From Comamonadaceae bacterium OS-1 (GTDB taxonomy: Bacteria; Pseudomonadota; Gammaproteobacteria; Burkholderiales; Burkholderiaceae_C): a stretch of DNA of 64,000 nt. The position numbers and the translations under genes are program-made. Each line of letters starts with the position of its first letter. Positions within the stretch are counted from its first letter, which is position 1. Shown here piece by piece: positions 8,792 to 16,375 of the stretch. Location: contig AP026969.1 in NCBI GenBank assembly GCA_027923965.1, positions 4,712,001 through 4,776,000 on the forward strand, read 5' to 3'. A model generated the notes under the pieces. It made no database searches. It saw only the letters and a program-made list of their open reading frames with translations, and was not told where the DNA came from.

Positions 8792-8860
8792 TGACAACTT
8801 CTCTCAAATTCTCTAAAGTTGTTTGACAAGTTGGCGCAAATTCATAGAATGCCTGACAAC
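8792..8860 (+). promoter_or_regulatory. Promoter of tctC with GntR-type half-sites
   Basis: A near-consensus sigma-70 promoter reads on the plus strand: -35 TTGACA at 8823-8828, 16-bp spacer, -10 TAGAAT at 8845-8850. Half-sites matching the garD operator surround it: TGACAACTT at 8792-8800, AAAGTTGT at 8815-8822 (touching the -35) and TGACAAC at 8854-8860. This layout predicts repression of tctC by the neighbouring FCD regulator. Confidence 0.65.
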
Positions 8861-8880
8861 CACTTTGTTTGGAGACAATG

Positions 8881-9834
8881 ATGAAAAAAGCCCTATCCCT
8901 GGTGTCCCTGGCCCTGGCCCTGTCTACCAGCGCCTACGCCTGGCCCGACAAAACCGTCACCCTGGTGGTGCCGTTCCCGCCCGGGGGTGCCACCGACCTG
9001 CTGGCCCGCACGCTCAGCCCCAAGTTGCAGGCCACGTTCAAGCAAACCGTGATTGTCGACAACAAGGCCGGGGCCACTGGCACCATCGGGGCCGGTTTTG
9101 TGAAACGCGCCCCGGCCGACGGCTACACCCTGCTGGTCACCTCGCTGGGCCCGCTGGTGATCGCGCCGCACCTGATCAAAGCGCCGTATGACGCCGCCAA
9201 AGACTTCGACTACCTGACGGTCGCCGTGCAAGCCCCCAACGTGCTGGTGGTGCCCACCGCCTCGCCCCTGAAAACCGTGGCCGAGCTGATTGCCGCCGAA
9301 AAAGCCAAGCCTGGCGCCATGACTTTCGCCTCGGCGGGCAACGGCACCTCCGACCACCTCAGCGCCGAACTGTTCTGGCTGCAGTCGGGCACCACCGGCC
9401 TGCATGTGCCGTACAAGGGCGCGGCCCCGGCCATCACCGATCTGCTGGGCGGCCAGGTGGACGCGGCGTTCCAGAACATCAACAACGTGCTGCCCCACAT
9501 CAACGCGGGCAAATTGCGCGTGCTGGCCGTGGCCGCCCCCAAGCGCTCGCCCCTGCTGCCCAACGTGCCCACCCTGGCCGAGTCGGGTGTGAAAGATGCC
9601 GAGGCGACCTCCTGGCAAGGCGTGGTCGCTCCCAAGGGCCTGCCGCCCGAGGTCAAGGCCCAGATCACCGCCGCCTTGGTGGAAGCCCTGGCCGACCCGG
9701 TGGTGAAGCAGAAATTCATCGACGTAGGCTTTGAGCTGGTGGTCAACACCCCCGAGCAGTTCACCGCCTACCAGGCCAGCGAATCCGCCCGCTGGAAGAA
9801 GCTGATCGAGACCCGCAAAATCGCGGCGGACTGA
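8881..9834 (+). CDS. Tripartite tricarboxylate transporter substrate-binding protein (TctC/Bug)
   Basis: A 317-residue periplasmic binding protein of the Bug family. The signal peptide spans about residues 1-22, ending SAYA. The family pattern follows: TLVVPFPPGGATDLLAR, then VDNKAGATGTIGA, GLHVPYKGAAPAITDLLGG and LPNVPTLAESG. The second of two adjacent ATG codons is chosen because GGAG lies six bases upstream. Bug proteins capture carboxylates and related small ligands. The shared operators with garD point to an aldaric acid such as galactarate as ligand, which is inference. No TctA or TctB membrane component is in the window. Confidence 0.92.
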   Translation: MKKALSLVSLALALSTSAYAWPDKTVTLVVPFPPGGATDLLARTLSPKLQATFKQTVIVDNKAGATGTIGAGFVKRAPADGYTLLVTSLGPLVIAPHLIKAPYDAAKDFDYLTVAVQAPNVLVVPTASPLKTVAELIAAEKAKPGAMTFASAGNGTSDHLSAELFWLQSGTTGLHVPYKGAAPAITDLLGGQVDAAFQNINNVLPHINAGKLRVLAVAAPKRSPLLPNVPTLAESGVKDAEATSWQGVVAPKGLPPEVKAQITAALVEALADPVVKQKFIDVGFELVVNTPEQFTAYQASESARWKKLIETRKIAAD

Positions 9835-9847
9835 TCGCCCACCGCTC

Positions 9848-9874
9848 CTACCCCGCCGTAGCCGTGTGGGGTAG
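9848..9874 (+). terminator. Possible weak terminator after tctC
   Basis: A 7-bp stem CTACCCC (9848-9854) and GGGGTAG (9868-9874) lies 14 bp after the tctC stop. Only a short T-run follows (CTTTG), so it may be a weak or factor-dependent terminator. Confidence 0.3.
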
Positions 9875-9951
9875 CGCCTTTGCCAGGCCGTACCCCACGC
9901 CCCGCGTTTACCCTTATCTGCCAAGGCTGGTTGAATCTTGCTTTGTACCCT

Positions 9952-9987
9952 TGGTAGCGTTACCATTTGCATAAGGTAGCGCTACCA
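9952..9987. promoter_or_regulatory. Paired LacI-type operators
   Basis: Two near-identical palindromes, TGGTAGCGTTACCA at 9952-9965 and AGGTAGCGCTACCA at 9974-9987 (core GGTAGCGCTACC perfect), have centres 22 bp apart, two helical turns. The CG-centred form is typical of LacI/GalR operators and resembles the Xanthomonas xyl box. No LacI gene is adjacent. The 346-bp gap 9835-10180 holds these operators, the weak hairpin and a possible leader ORF. Confidence 0.6.
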
Positions 9988-10080
9988 TTGTTCAGCCTGG
10001 AGTGCACATGGGTACTCCAGCCGCCCAAGGCACTGGTTTCGCACCCCGTCGCTAACCCAACACCACCACCGAGAGACCGT

Positions 10081-10176
10081 ATGCAAAATACCCACATTGC
10101 CTTCTCCGTTTGCCTGTCCAGGGCGAGTCGCCATTCGCTGTGCGCGCTGTACGCCGAAGCCCACGGTGCGGTGTAA
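10081..10176 (+). CDS. Possible 31-residue leader peptide upstream of tctC
   Basis: A short reading frame starts with ATG after CCGAGAGACCGT and stops four bases before the tctC start at 10181. The peptide is rich in Ser, Cys and Ala with no recognised domain. The following tctC has only a weak ribosome-binding site, so translational coupling is conceivable. It could equally be chance open frame. Confidence 0.25.
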   Translation: MQNTHIAFSVCLSRASRHSLCALYAEAHGAV

Positions 10177-10180
10177 CACC

Positions 10181-11176
10181 ATGGCGATCACCACACGCCT
10201 GGCTAAGGCTGCATTTTTGGCCACTTCCATTGCCACTTTCACCGCCCTGTCGGCCAGCCTGGCGCTGGCGCAGGGCGCGTTCCCTGGCCGCCCGGTCACT
10301 TTGGTCGTGCCGTTTGCCCCCGGTGGTGGCACCGACACCGGGGCGCGCCTGGTGGCGCAGAAGCTGTCCCTGAAATGGGGCCAACCCGTGGTGGTGGACA
10401 ACAAAGGTGGGGCCGCCGGGATGATCGGGGCCGAATTTGTGTCCAAGGCCAAGCCCGACGGCTACACCCTGCTGATGGGCAACATCGGCACCCAGGCCAT
10501 CAACCCGGCGCTGTACAAAAAAATGCCCTACGACCCGGACCGCGCTTTCGAGCCCGTCTCGCTGGTGGCCGAATTGCCGCTGGTGATGCTGCTCAATCCC
10601 CAGGTGCCGGCCAAGAGCGCCCAGGAATTCATCGCCTACGCCAAGGCACAGCCGGGCAAGCTGAGCTACAGCAGCTCGGGCGCGGGCGGCTCCATGCACC
10701 TGGCCGCCGAGATGTTCAAAAGCGGCACCGGCACCTTTGTGCTGCACGTGCCCTACCGGGGCGGTGGCCCGGCCATTGCCGACCTGATCGCGGGCCACGT
10801 GCAACTCACGTTTGCCACCGTGCTGGAGAGCAGCGGCCACATCAAGTCGGGCACCCTGCGGGCCCTCGCCGTCACCGGTGACAAACGCGTTCCTGCCCTG
10901 CCCGACGTGCCCACGTTGGCCGAAGCCGCACTGCCGGGCTTCAACTCCATCTCCTGGATCGGCATCCTGGCCCCCGGCGGCACGCCCAAGGACGTGGTGG
11001 ACAAGATCTCTGCCGATGTGCGCGAGGTGCTGGCCGCCGACGACACCCAGCGCAAGCTGACCGACCTGGGCGCGCTGCCCAAGGGCACCACCCCCGCCCA
11101 GTTCCAGCAGCTCATCGCCAACGACCGCAAGCGCTACGCCCAGATCATCCAGGACAAGAAAATCGGCCTCGACTGA
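10181..11176 (+). CDS. TctC/Bug-family substrate-binding protein
   Basis: A 331-residue exported solute-binding protein. The chosen ATG at 10181 gives a signal peptide of about 30 residues (TRLAKAAFLATSIATF onward, ending ALAQ). The same frame is open further upstream but without a signal-like sequence. Family motifs include TLVVPFAPGGGTDTGAR, VDNKGGAAGMIGAEFV, HVPYRGGGPAIADLI and LPDVPTLAEA. It is 15 bp upstream of a 2-hydroxyacid dehydrogenase gene, so the ligand may be a hydroxy- or keto-acid. The two LacI-type operators about 200 bp upstream probably control this pair. Confidence 0.9.
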   Translation: MAITTRLAKAAFLATSIATFTALSASLALAQGAFPGRPVTLVVPFAPGGGTDTGARLVAQKLSLKWGQPVVVDNKGGAAGMIGAEFVSKAKPDGYTLLMGNIGTQAINPALYKKMPYDPDRAFEPVSLVAELPLVMLLNPQVPAKSAQEFIAYAKAQPGKLSYSSSGAGGSMHLAAEMFKSGTGTFVLHVPYRGGGPAIADLIAGHVQLTFATVLESSGHIKSGTLRALAVTGDKRVPALPDVPTLAEAALPGFNSISWIGILAPGGTPKDVVDKISADVREVLAADDTQRKLTDLGALPKGTTPAQFQQLIANDRKRYAQIIQDKKIGLD

Positions 11177-11191
11177 GCCAGAAAGCACACC

Positions 11192-12139
11192 ATGACCACC
11201 CGCCCCACCATTTTGCAAAACGGCCCCCTGGCCCCCGCCCTGGAGGCCGCGCTGGCCACCGAATTCGAGGTGCAGCGCCTGGCCGACCAGGCCGACCCCC
11301 AGTCCTTTCTGGCCCAGCACGGCGCGCGCTTCACCGGCCTGGCTACCTCGGCCCCGGCCGGTGCGTCGGCGGCGCTGCTGGCGGCCTTGCCCGCCTTGCG
11401 CGTCATCTCCAGCCACGGCGTGGGGCTGGACAAGATCGACCTGGCGGTGGCCGCCCAGCGCGGCATCCAGGTAGGCTACACGCCCGAGGTACTCAACGAC
11501 TGCGTGGCCGATCTGGCCATGGCCTTGCTGCTGGACGTGGCCCGTGGCACCAGCGCTGCCGACCGCTTTGTGCGCCGGGGCGAGTGGCCAAAGGCCAAGT
11601 TCCGCCTGGCGCGCAAGGTCAGCGGCCAGCGCCTGGGCATCCTGGGCCTGGGCCGCATTGGCCGCGCCGTGGCCCAGCGGGCGACGGGCTTTGACATGCA
11701 GATCCGCTACACCAACCGCAAGCCGGTGGCCGGTGTGCCCTGGCAGTTCGAGCCCGCGCTGGTGGAGCTGGCGCGCTGGGCCGACACCCTGGTGGTGGTG
11801 GCCGCCGGGGGCGCGTCCACCCACCATCTGGTCAACGCCGAGGTGCTGGCCGCGTTGGGGCCGGATGGCTTTTTGGTCAACGTGGCGCGCGGCTCGGTAG
11901 TGGACCAGGCGGCGCTGGTGCAGGCCCTGCAAACCGGTGCCATCGCCGGGGCCGGGCTGGACGTGTACGTGGATGAGCCCCATGTGCCGCCGGAGCTGAT
12001 GGCTCTGGACAACGTGGTGCTGTTGCCGCACATCGCCAGCGCCACCCGCGAAACCCGCCAGGCCATGGAGGCGCTGACGGTGGCGAACCTGCAGGCTTTC
12101 TACACCACCGGCAAGGTGCAGGCCTCGGCCTTGGCATGA
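11192..12139 (+). CDS. D-isomer-specific 2-hydroxyacid dehydrogenase (hydroxypyruvate/glyoxylate reductase-like)
   Basis: A 315-residue NAD(P)-dependent dehydrogenase that interconverts 2-keto and D-2-hydroxy acids. The nucleotide-binding motif GILGLGRIGRAVAQRA is near residue 150. The catalytic Arg is in NVARGSVVDQ, the Glu in DVYVDEP and the His in LPHIASAT, giving the full Arg-Glu-His set. The subfamily resembles GhrB-type glyoxylate/hydroxypyruvate reductases. It follows a TctC gene by 15 bp and likely shares its transcript and LacI-type control. It is cytoplasmic. Confidence 0.9.
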   Translation: MTTRPTILQNGPLAPALEAALATEFEVQRLADQADPQSFLAQHGARFTGLATSAPAGASAALLAALPALRVISSHGVGLDKIDLAVAAQRGIQVGYTPEVLNDCVADLAMALLLDVARGTSAADRFVRRGEWPKAKFRLARKVSGQRLGILGLGRIGRAVAQRATGFDMQIRYTNRKPVAGVPWQFEPALVELARWADTLVVVAAGGASTHHLVNAEVLAALGPDGFLVNVARGSVVDQAALVQALQTGAIAGAGLDVYVDEPHVPPELMALDNVVLLPHIASATRETRQAMEALTVANLQAFYTTGKVQASALA

Positions 12140-12142
12140 AAT

Positions 12143-12195
12143 AGGCATCTGGCGCTTATTCCATGAGCGTGACAAGCTAGATTTTTAATAGCAAT
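12143..12195 (+). repeat. Intergenic palindromic repeat, copy 3
   Basis: Contains CTGGCGCTTATTCCATGAGC, then GTGACAAGCTAGATTTTTAA and TAG. It fills the space between the convergent dehydrogenase and TctC-like genes and abuts the latter's stop codon. Confidence 0.75.
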
Positions 12196-13169
12196 CAAGG
12201 TGCCCGCCGGGCCAACCCGAAGCTGGCTGCCAGCTGCTGGTAGTCGGCGGTTTGGCGCTCCAGCAGGGCTTGCAGCGCGGGGCCGGTGGCCCAGCCGGGT
12301 TGCAGGCCAACCTGGGCCAGTTGCCCTGGCAGGGCCGGGTGGGCGGCGGCGCGGGCCAGGGCTTCGGTCCAGGCGCGCACCTGGGGCTCGGGCACCTGCG
12401 GGCCCAGGTACACGCCGCGCACGATGGGCCACTGGATGTCAAAACCCTGCTCCTTGGCGGTGGCCACCTGCGCCCAGCGGCCGGGCAGGCGCTGGGCGGC
12501 CAGCACGGCCAGCACCCGCACCGAAGCGCCCTGGTCGATCTGGCGGGCCACCTCGGCGGCATCGCCTGCCAGCACCTGCACATGGTCGCCGCGCAGGGCG
12601 GTCAGCGCCTCGCCGCCGCCTTCAAAGGCCACAAAACGCATGGCCTTGTGGCTGACCCCGGCGGCCCGGGCCAGCAGCGCGGCCTTCATCCAGTCCTGGC
12701 TGCCGATGGAGCCGCCCGCGCCAAAAATCAGCCGGTTCGGGTCTGTGCGCAGCGCCGCCAGCAGCTGCGCCAGGGTGCGCCACGGCGCGTCCTGGCGCAC
12801 CACCACCACGCCGTAGTCGGTGCCCAGCGCGGCCAGCCAGCGCACGTCGCCCGCGCCGTACGGGCCAAACCGGCCCTGCACCAGGTTGAGCCAGGTGCCG
12901 CTGGAGAAGGCCACCACTGTCTGCGCCTCGGCTGGCCGCTGGGCCACGGTGCTGTGCAAAGCCATCGCGCCGATGCCGCCGGGCTGGTAGTCGATGGCGA
13001 TGGGCGTGCGGGTTTGGCCCGCGGCCTGCAGCATGTCGCGCAGCAACTGGCAAGTCAGATCGAAACCGCCGCCGCCCTTGGCCGGGGCGATGCAGCGCGC
13101 GCCTTCGGGCAGGCCTGCGTGGGCCAGGTTGGCACACAGGGTTGCCAGTAAGAGCCAGCGGCGCTTCAT
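12195..13169 (-). CDS. TctC-like binding protein coupled to TctE
   Basis: A 324-residue exported protein of the TctC family. The ATG at 13167-13169 overlaps the tctE stop codon (ATGA), so the start is firm and translation is coupled to the kinase. The signal peptide of about 18 residues ends NLAHA. The sequence is divergent: CIAPAKGGGGFDLTCQLLRDM replaces the usual VPFAPGG region, but IDYQPGGIGA and the later layout fit the family. By analogy with Bordetella BctC, a binding protein encoded with the TctDE-type system may present ligand to the periplasmic domain of the kinase. That role is inference. Confidence 0.82.
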   Translation of the reverse strand: MKRRWLLLATLCANLAHAGLPEGARCIAPAKGGGGFDLTCQLLRDMLQAAGQTRTPIAIDYQPGGIGAMALHSTVAQRPAEAQTVVAFSSGTWLNLVQGRFGPYGAGDVRWLAALGTDYGVVVVRQDAPWRTLAQLLAALRTDPNRLIFGAGGSIGSQDWMKAALLARAAGVSHKAMRFVAFEGGGEALTALRGDHVQVLAGDAAEVARQIDQGASVRVLAVLAAQRLPGRWAQVATAKEQGFDIQWPIVRGVYLGPQVPEPQVRAWTEALARAAAHPALPGQLAQVGLQPGWATGPALQALLERQTADYQQLAASFGLARRAP

Positions 13170-14545
13170 GGTGCAGGCCACTCCAGCACAGCGCAGACAC
13201 CCGGCGCGGTGGCCTCCAGCCGCAATTGCCCGCCATGCCGCTCCAGCACCGAGCGCGCAATCGCCAGGCCCAAACCCGAGCCCCGGCTGCCCCGGCTTTT
13301 GGTAAAGCGCTGGCCCAGCCGGGGGGCCACGGCGGGGTCTATGCCGGGGCCGTCGTCGCGTACGCGCAGTTGGTACGTGTGCGGGTACGTGGTGTCCACG
13401 GCCTGCGCCTCCAGCGTCACCACGCCGTGGGCACGGCCATGCTGCAAGGCGTTGTGGGCGATGTTCAGCAGCGCCTGGTGCAGCAGTGCGCGGTCGCCCT
13501 GGGCGGGCAGGGGTTCTGTGAGCACCTCCACGCCCAGGTCGATGCCGCGTGTGCGGGCCAGCGGCAGCAGCTCCAGCGCCACGGCGCGGGCCAGCTCGGC
13601 GAGGTCGAACGGCTCCCAGTGCGGCTGGGCGGCATCGCTGCGGGCCAGGGTGAGCAGCTGGTGGGTGGCGCGCACGGCGTGGTCCAGCGCGTCGGACAGG
13701 GCTTGCAGCGCCAGTTGGCGCTGCGCCGGGTCGGGTTCGCGCAGCAGGTAATCGAGCTGGGCGCGCAGCACCGCCAGCGGGGTGCGCAGCTGGTGCGAGG
13801 CATCGTCGATAAAGCCCCTGCGCTGCTCCACCAGGGCTTCGGTGCGGGCGATTTGCTGGTTCACCGCGTCCACCAGCGGCAGCAGGTCGCGCGGCAGGTC
13901 GGCGGTGGGCAGGGGGCGCAGGTCGTCGGGGGCGCGGGCCTGGGTTTGCCGCGCCAGCCGGGCCATGGGGCGCAGGGCCAGGTACAGGCCCAGCACCACC
14001 AGCGCGCCCACCGCCAGCAAAAACCCGGCATCGCGCAGCACGGCGTGGCGCACAAAGCGGCTGGTAAATTGCTCACGCGAGGTGGTGCTTTCGGCCACCT
14101 GGATGACCAGGAGCGTTTGGTCCGCCGCCGGTTGCAGCGGCTCCAGCGTGCGCTGGTAAGCGCCCACGCGCACGGTCTCGCCAAAGTAGCTGGCATCAAA
14201 GAACTGCGGCACGCCGGTGCGCAGCGGCTGGGGCGGTGCGGGCAGGTCGGTGTGGCCGATCTCCACCCGGCCATCGGCGGTGGCCACGCGAAAGTACACG
14301 TTGCCGGTGGCGGTGAGCTGGAAGAACTCGAACAGCCGGTACGGCAGCTCCACCGCCAGGCCGCCGGAGGCGGTGGACACGTTCAGGTCCAGCGCCTTGA
14401 TGGCTCCGAGCAGGGAGCGGTCGTATGCGGCATTGGCCGAGGCCACCGCATCCACGCGGGTCAGCCACAGACTGGTGGCAATGGCCACGGCCAGGGTGGG
14501 CAGCAGCAGGGCCAGCAGGCGTAATTTAAGGCTGGCCTGGCGCAT
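13166..14545 (-). CDS. tctE: Sensor histidine kinase TctE
   Basis: A 459-residue inner-membrane kinase. Transmembrane segments lie at about residues 8-28 and 172-192, flanking a periplasmic TctE-type sensor domain of about 140 residues. The phospho-accepting His251 is in the motif DDASHQLRTPLAVLRAQLDY. The catalytic domain has N-box NIAHNALQHGR, RDDGPGI and GSGLGLAIA. The start at 14545 overlaps the end of the tctD gene by 20 bp, and the stop overlaps the following tctC-like gene. TctDE systems switch on tricarboxylate uptake; here the ligand is unknown. Confidence 0.9.
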   Translation of the reverse strand: MRQASLKLRLLALLLPTLAVAIATSLWLTRVDAVASANAAYDRSLLGAIKALDLNVSTASGGLAVELPYRLFEFFQLTATGNVYFRVATADGRVEIGHTDLPAPPQPLRTGVPQFFDASYFGETVRVGAYQRTLEPLQPAADQTLLVIQVAESTTSREQFTSRFVRHAVLRDAGFLLAVGALVVLGLYLALRPMARLARQTQARAPDDLRPLPTADLPRDLLPLVDAVNQQIARTEALVEQRRGFIDDASHQLRTPLAVLRAQLDYLLREPDPAQRQLALQALSDALDHAVRATHQLLTLARSDAAQPHWEPFDLAELARAVALELLPLARTRGIDLGVEVLTEPLPAQGDRALLHQALLNIAHNALQHGRAHGVVTLEAQAVDTTYPHTYQLRVRDDGPGIDPAVAPRLGQRFTKSRGSRGSGLGLAIARSVLERHGGQLRLEATAPGVCAVLEWPAP

Positions 14546-15206
14546 CAGATTCCAGGATGTAACCCAGGCCCCGCACCGTGTGGATGCCCACGCCGCTGTG
14601 CTCCAGCCGCTTGCGCAGGCGGTGCAGCAGCACGTCGATGGCGCTGGCCTGCACCTCGTCCTCATCGCTAAACACGCGGTGGATGGCCTGCTGGCGCGTC
14701 AGCGGCTCGCCACTGCGCTGCACCAGGGCCAGCAGCAGGGCGTGCTCGCGGGGCGACAGCTGCAGGCTGTCGGTACCCAGGGTGAACTGGCGCGTTACCG
14801 TGTCGAAGCCTAAGGGGCCGCAGGCCAGGCGCGGGTGCTCGCTGCCCCGGGCGCGGCGCACCAGGGCGGTGAGGCGGGCCTCCAGCTCGGCCAGGGCAAA
14901 GGGTTTGGCCAGAAAGTCGTCGGCCCCCTGGTTCAGGGCGTTGACGCGTTCGGCCAGCGCGTCGCGGGCGGTGAGTATCAGCACCGGCAGGCGGTTGTCT
15001 TGCGTGCGCAGGCGGCGCAATATGTCGCCGCCGCTGCGTCCCGGCAGGCCCAGGTCGAGCACCAGTACGTCGTAGTCGCACTCGGCCAGCGCGGCTTCCA
15101 CCAGCCGCCCGTCGTCGCGCCAGTCCACCCGGTGACCGCTTTGCGCCAGCGCCTTGGCCAGCCATTCGCCCAGGGCGTGTTCGTCTTCTGCCAACAGGAT
15201 GTGCAT
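14526..15206 (-). CDS. tctD: Response regulator TctD (OmpR family)
   Basis: A 226-residue response regulator that pairs with TctE. The receiver domain has AEDE at 6-9, phospho-acceptor Asp51 and Lys101. The winged-helix DNA-binding domain covers about residues 128-220 and ends VRGLGYIL. The start at MHILLAEDE is chosen because upstream in-frame residues are not homologous to the family. It is the first gene of a tctD-tctE-tctC-like operon with overlapping junctions. It is divergent from another tctC gene, with a period-11 direct repeat between them as probable binding site. Confidence 0.92.
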   Translation of the reverse strand: MHILLAEDEHALGEWLAKALAQSGHRVDWRDDGRLVEAALAECDYDVLVLDLGLPGRSGGDILRRLRTQDNRLPVLILTARDALAERVNALNQGADDFLAKPFALAELEARLTALVRRARGSEHPRLACGPLGFDTVTRQFTLGTDSLQLSPREHALLLALVQRSGEPLTRQQAIHRVFSDEDEVQASAIDVLLHRLRKRLEHSGVGIHTVRGLGYILESDAPGQP

Positions 15207-15239
15207 GGCAATGATTATGGTGGCCGGGGGGCTGCGGTG

Positions 15240-15259
15240 TTGATAGGTGTTTGATAGGT
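15240..15259. promoter_or_regulatory. Putative TctD operator, 11-bp-period direct repeat
   Basis: TTGATAGGT occurs at 15240-15248 and again at 15251-15259, exactly 11 bp apart on the same face of the helix. Tandem direct repeats of about 10-11 bp are the usual target of OmpR-family dimers. The site lies between the divergent tctD and tctC starts and could serve both. Confidence 0.55.
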
Positions 15260-15307
15260 TGGCGGGTGCAAGATGGCGGCTCCATAACAAACGCGACGAG
15301 ACACGCC

Positions 15308-16306
15308 ATGCCCTCCTTGAACCTTTCCCGCCGCGGTGTGCTGCTGGCCGCCAGTGCCGCCGCCTCCAGCCTGGTACTGCCTTCTGCCCGCGCCCAATCC
15401 ACCTGGCCCAGCAAGCCGCTGCGCCTGGTCGTGCCCTTCGCCCCTGGCGGCAGCTCCGAGATCGTGGCCCGCGCCGTGGCGGGTGAGATGGCCAAAACCA
15501 TAGGCCAGAACGTGTTTGTGGACAACAAGCCCGGCGCGGCGGGCAATATCGCCATGCAGGAGGTGGCCAACAGCACCGACGACCACACCCTGGTGCTCGG
15601 CCACATCGGCACGCTGGCCGTCAACCCCTATATCTTTGCCAAGCTGCCGTACGACGCGGCCCGCGACTTTGCGCCCATCACCCTGGTCAGCAAAGTGCCC
15701 AGCCTGTACGTGGTGCACCCCGACCTGCCGGTGAAGAACCTCACCGAATTCATCGCCTACGCCAAGACCAAGCCCGGCCAGCTGAACTACGGCTCGGCCG
15801 GCAACGGCAGCGCCGGGCACCTGGCGTTCGAGTATTTGAAGATGGTCAGCAACACCTTCATGCTGCACGTACCCTACCGCGGCACCGGCCCCATGCTGAC
15901 CGATCTGATGGCCGGGCGGCTGCAGGCCGCGTCGGTGGGCGCGCCTGCGCTGCTGGCCTTCATCAAGGCGGGCAAGCTGCGCTGCATCGCCACCGGCACG
16001 GCCCAGCGCCTGCCGCAATTGCCCGACGTGCCTACGGTGGCCGAGCAGGGTTTCAAGGGCTTCGAGATGACCCAGTGGTACGGCCTGATGGTGCCCAGCA
16101 AATGGCCCAAGGCCAACCAGGCGAAGCTGGAGGCCGAGGCCATCAAGGCCACCCGTAGCCCGGTGGTGGTGGAAAAGCTGTCGCACGAAACCGCCCTGGC
16201 CGTGGGCAGCACCAGTGCCGAGTTCGATGCCTTCATCAAGTCCGAGCAGGCCCGCTGGAAGCCGGTGATCGCGCGGGCGCAGATCAAGCCGGAAGGCCAG
16301 GGTTGA
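15308..16306 (+). CDS. TctC/Bug-family substrate-binding protein (Tat-like signal)
   Basis: A 332-residue periplasmic binding protein. The signal peptide of about 32 residues carries SRRGVLLAASAAASSLVL, a twin-arginine-like start. Family motifs are LVVPFAPGGSSEIVAR, VDNKPGAAGNIAMQEV, HVPYRGTGPMLTDLMAG and LPDVPTVAEQG. It is divergent from tctDE and is the likely target of that system via the direct repeat at 15240-15259. The ligand is presumably an organic acid. No transporter membrane subunits are nearby, so it must borrow TctAB from elsewhere in the genome. Confidence 0.9.
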   Translation: MPSLNLSRRGVLLAASAAASSLVLPSARAQSTWPSKPLRLVVPFAPGGSSEIVARAVAGEMAKTIGQNVFVDNKPGAAGNIAMQEVANSTDDHTLVLGHIGTLAVNPYIFAKLPYDAARDFAPITLVSKVPSLYVVHPDLPVKNLTEFIAYAKTKPGQLNYGSAGNGSAGHLAFEYLKMVSNTFMLHVPYRGTGPMLTDLMAGRLQAASVGAPALLAFIKAGKLRCIATGTAQRLPQLPDVPTVAEQGFKGFEMTQWYGLMVPSKWPKANQAKLEAEAIKATRSPVVVEKLSHETALAVGSTSAEFDAFIKSEQARWKPVIARAQIKPEGQG

Positions 16307-16319
16307 CTAGGATTTAAGC

Positions 16320-16375
16320 CAAATCGGCCCCCTGTGCTTATGGAATGGGCGGGAGTAGCTATTTATTCAATAGCA
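16320..16375 (+). repeat. Intergenic palindromic repeat, copy 4, overlapping a stop codon
   Basis: Contains CCTGTGCTTATGGAATGGGC, then GGGAGTAGCTATTTATTCAA and TAGCAT. The tail overlaps the last codons and TAA of the aldo/keto reductase gene on the opposite strand, so the repeat supplies that gene's terminus. Confidence 0.7.
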
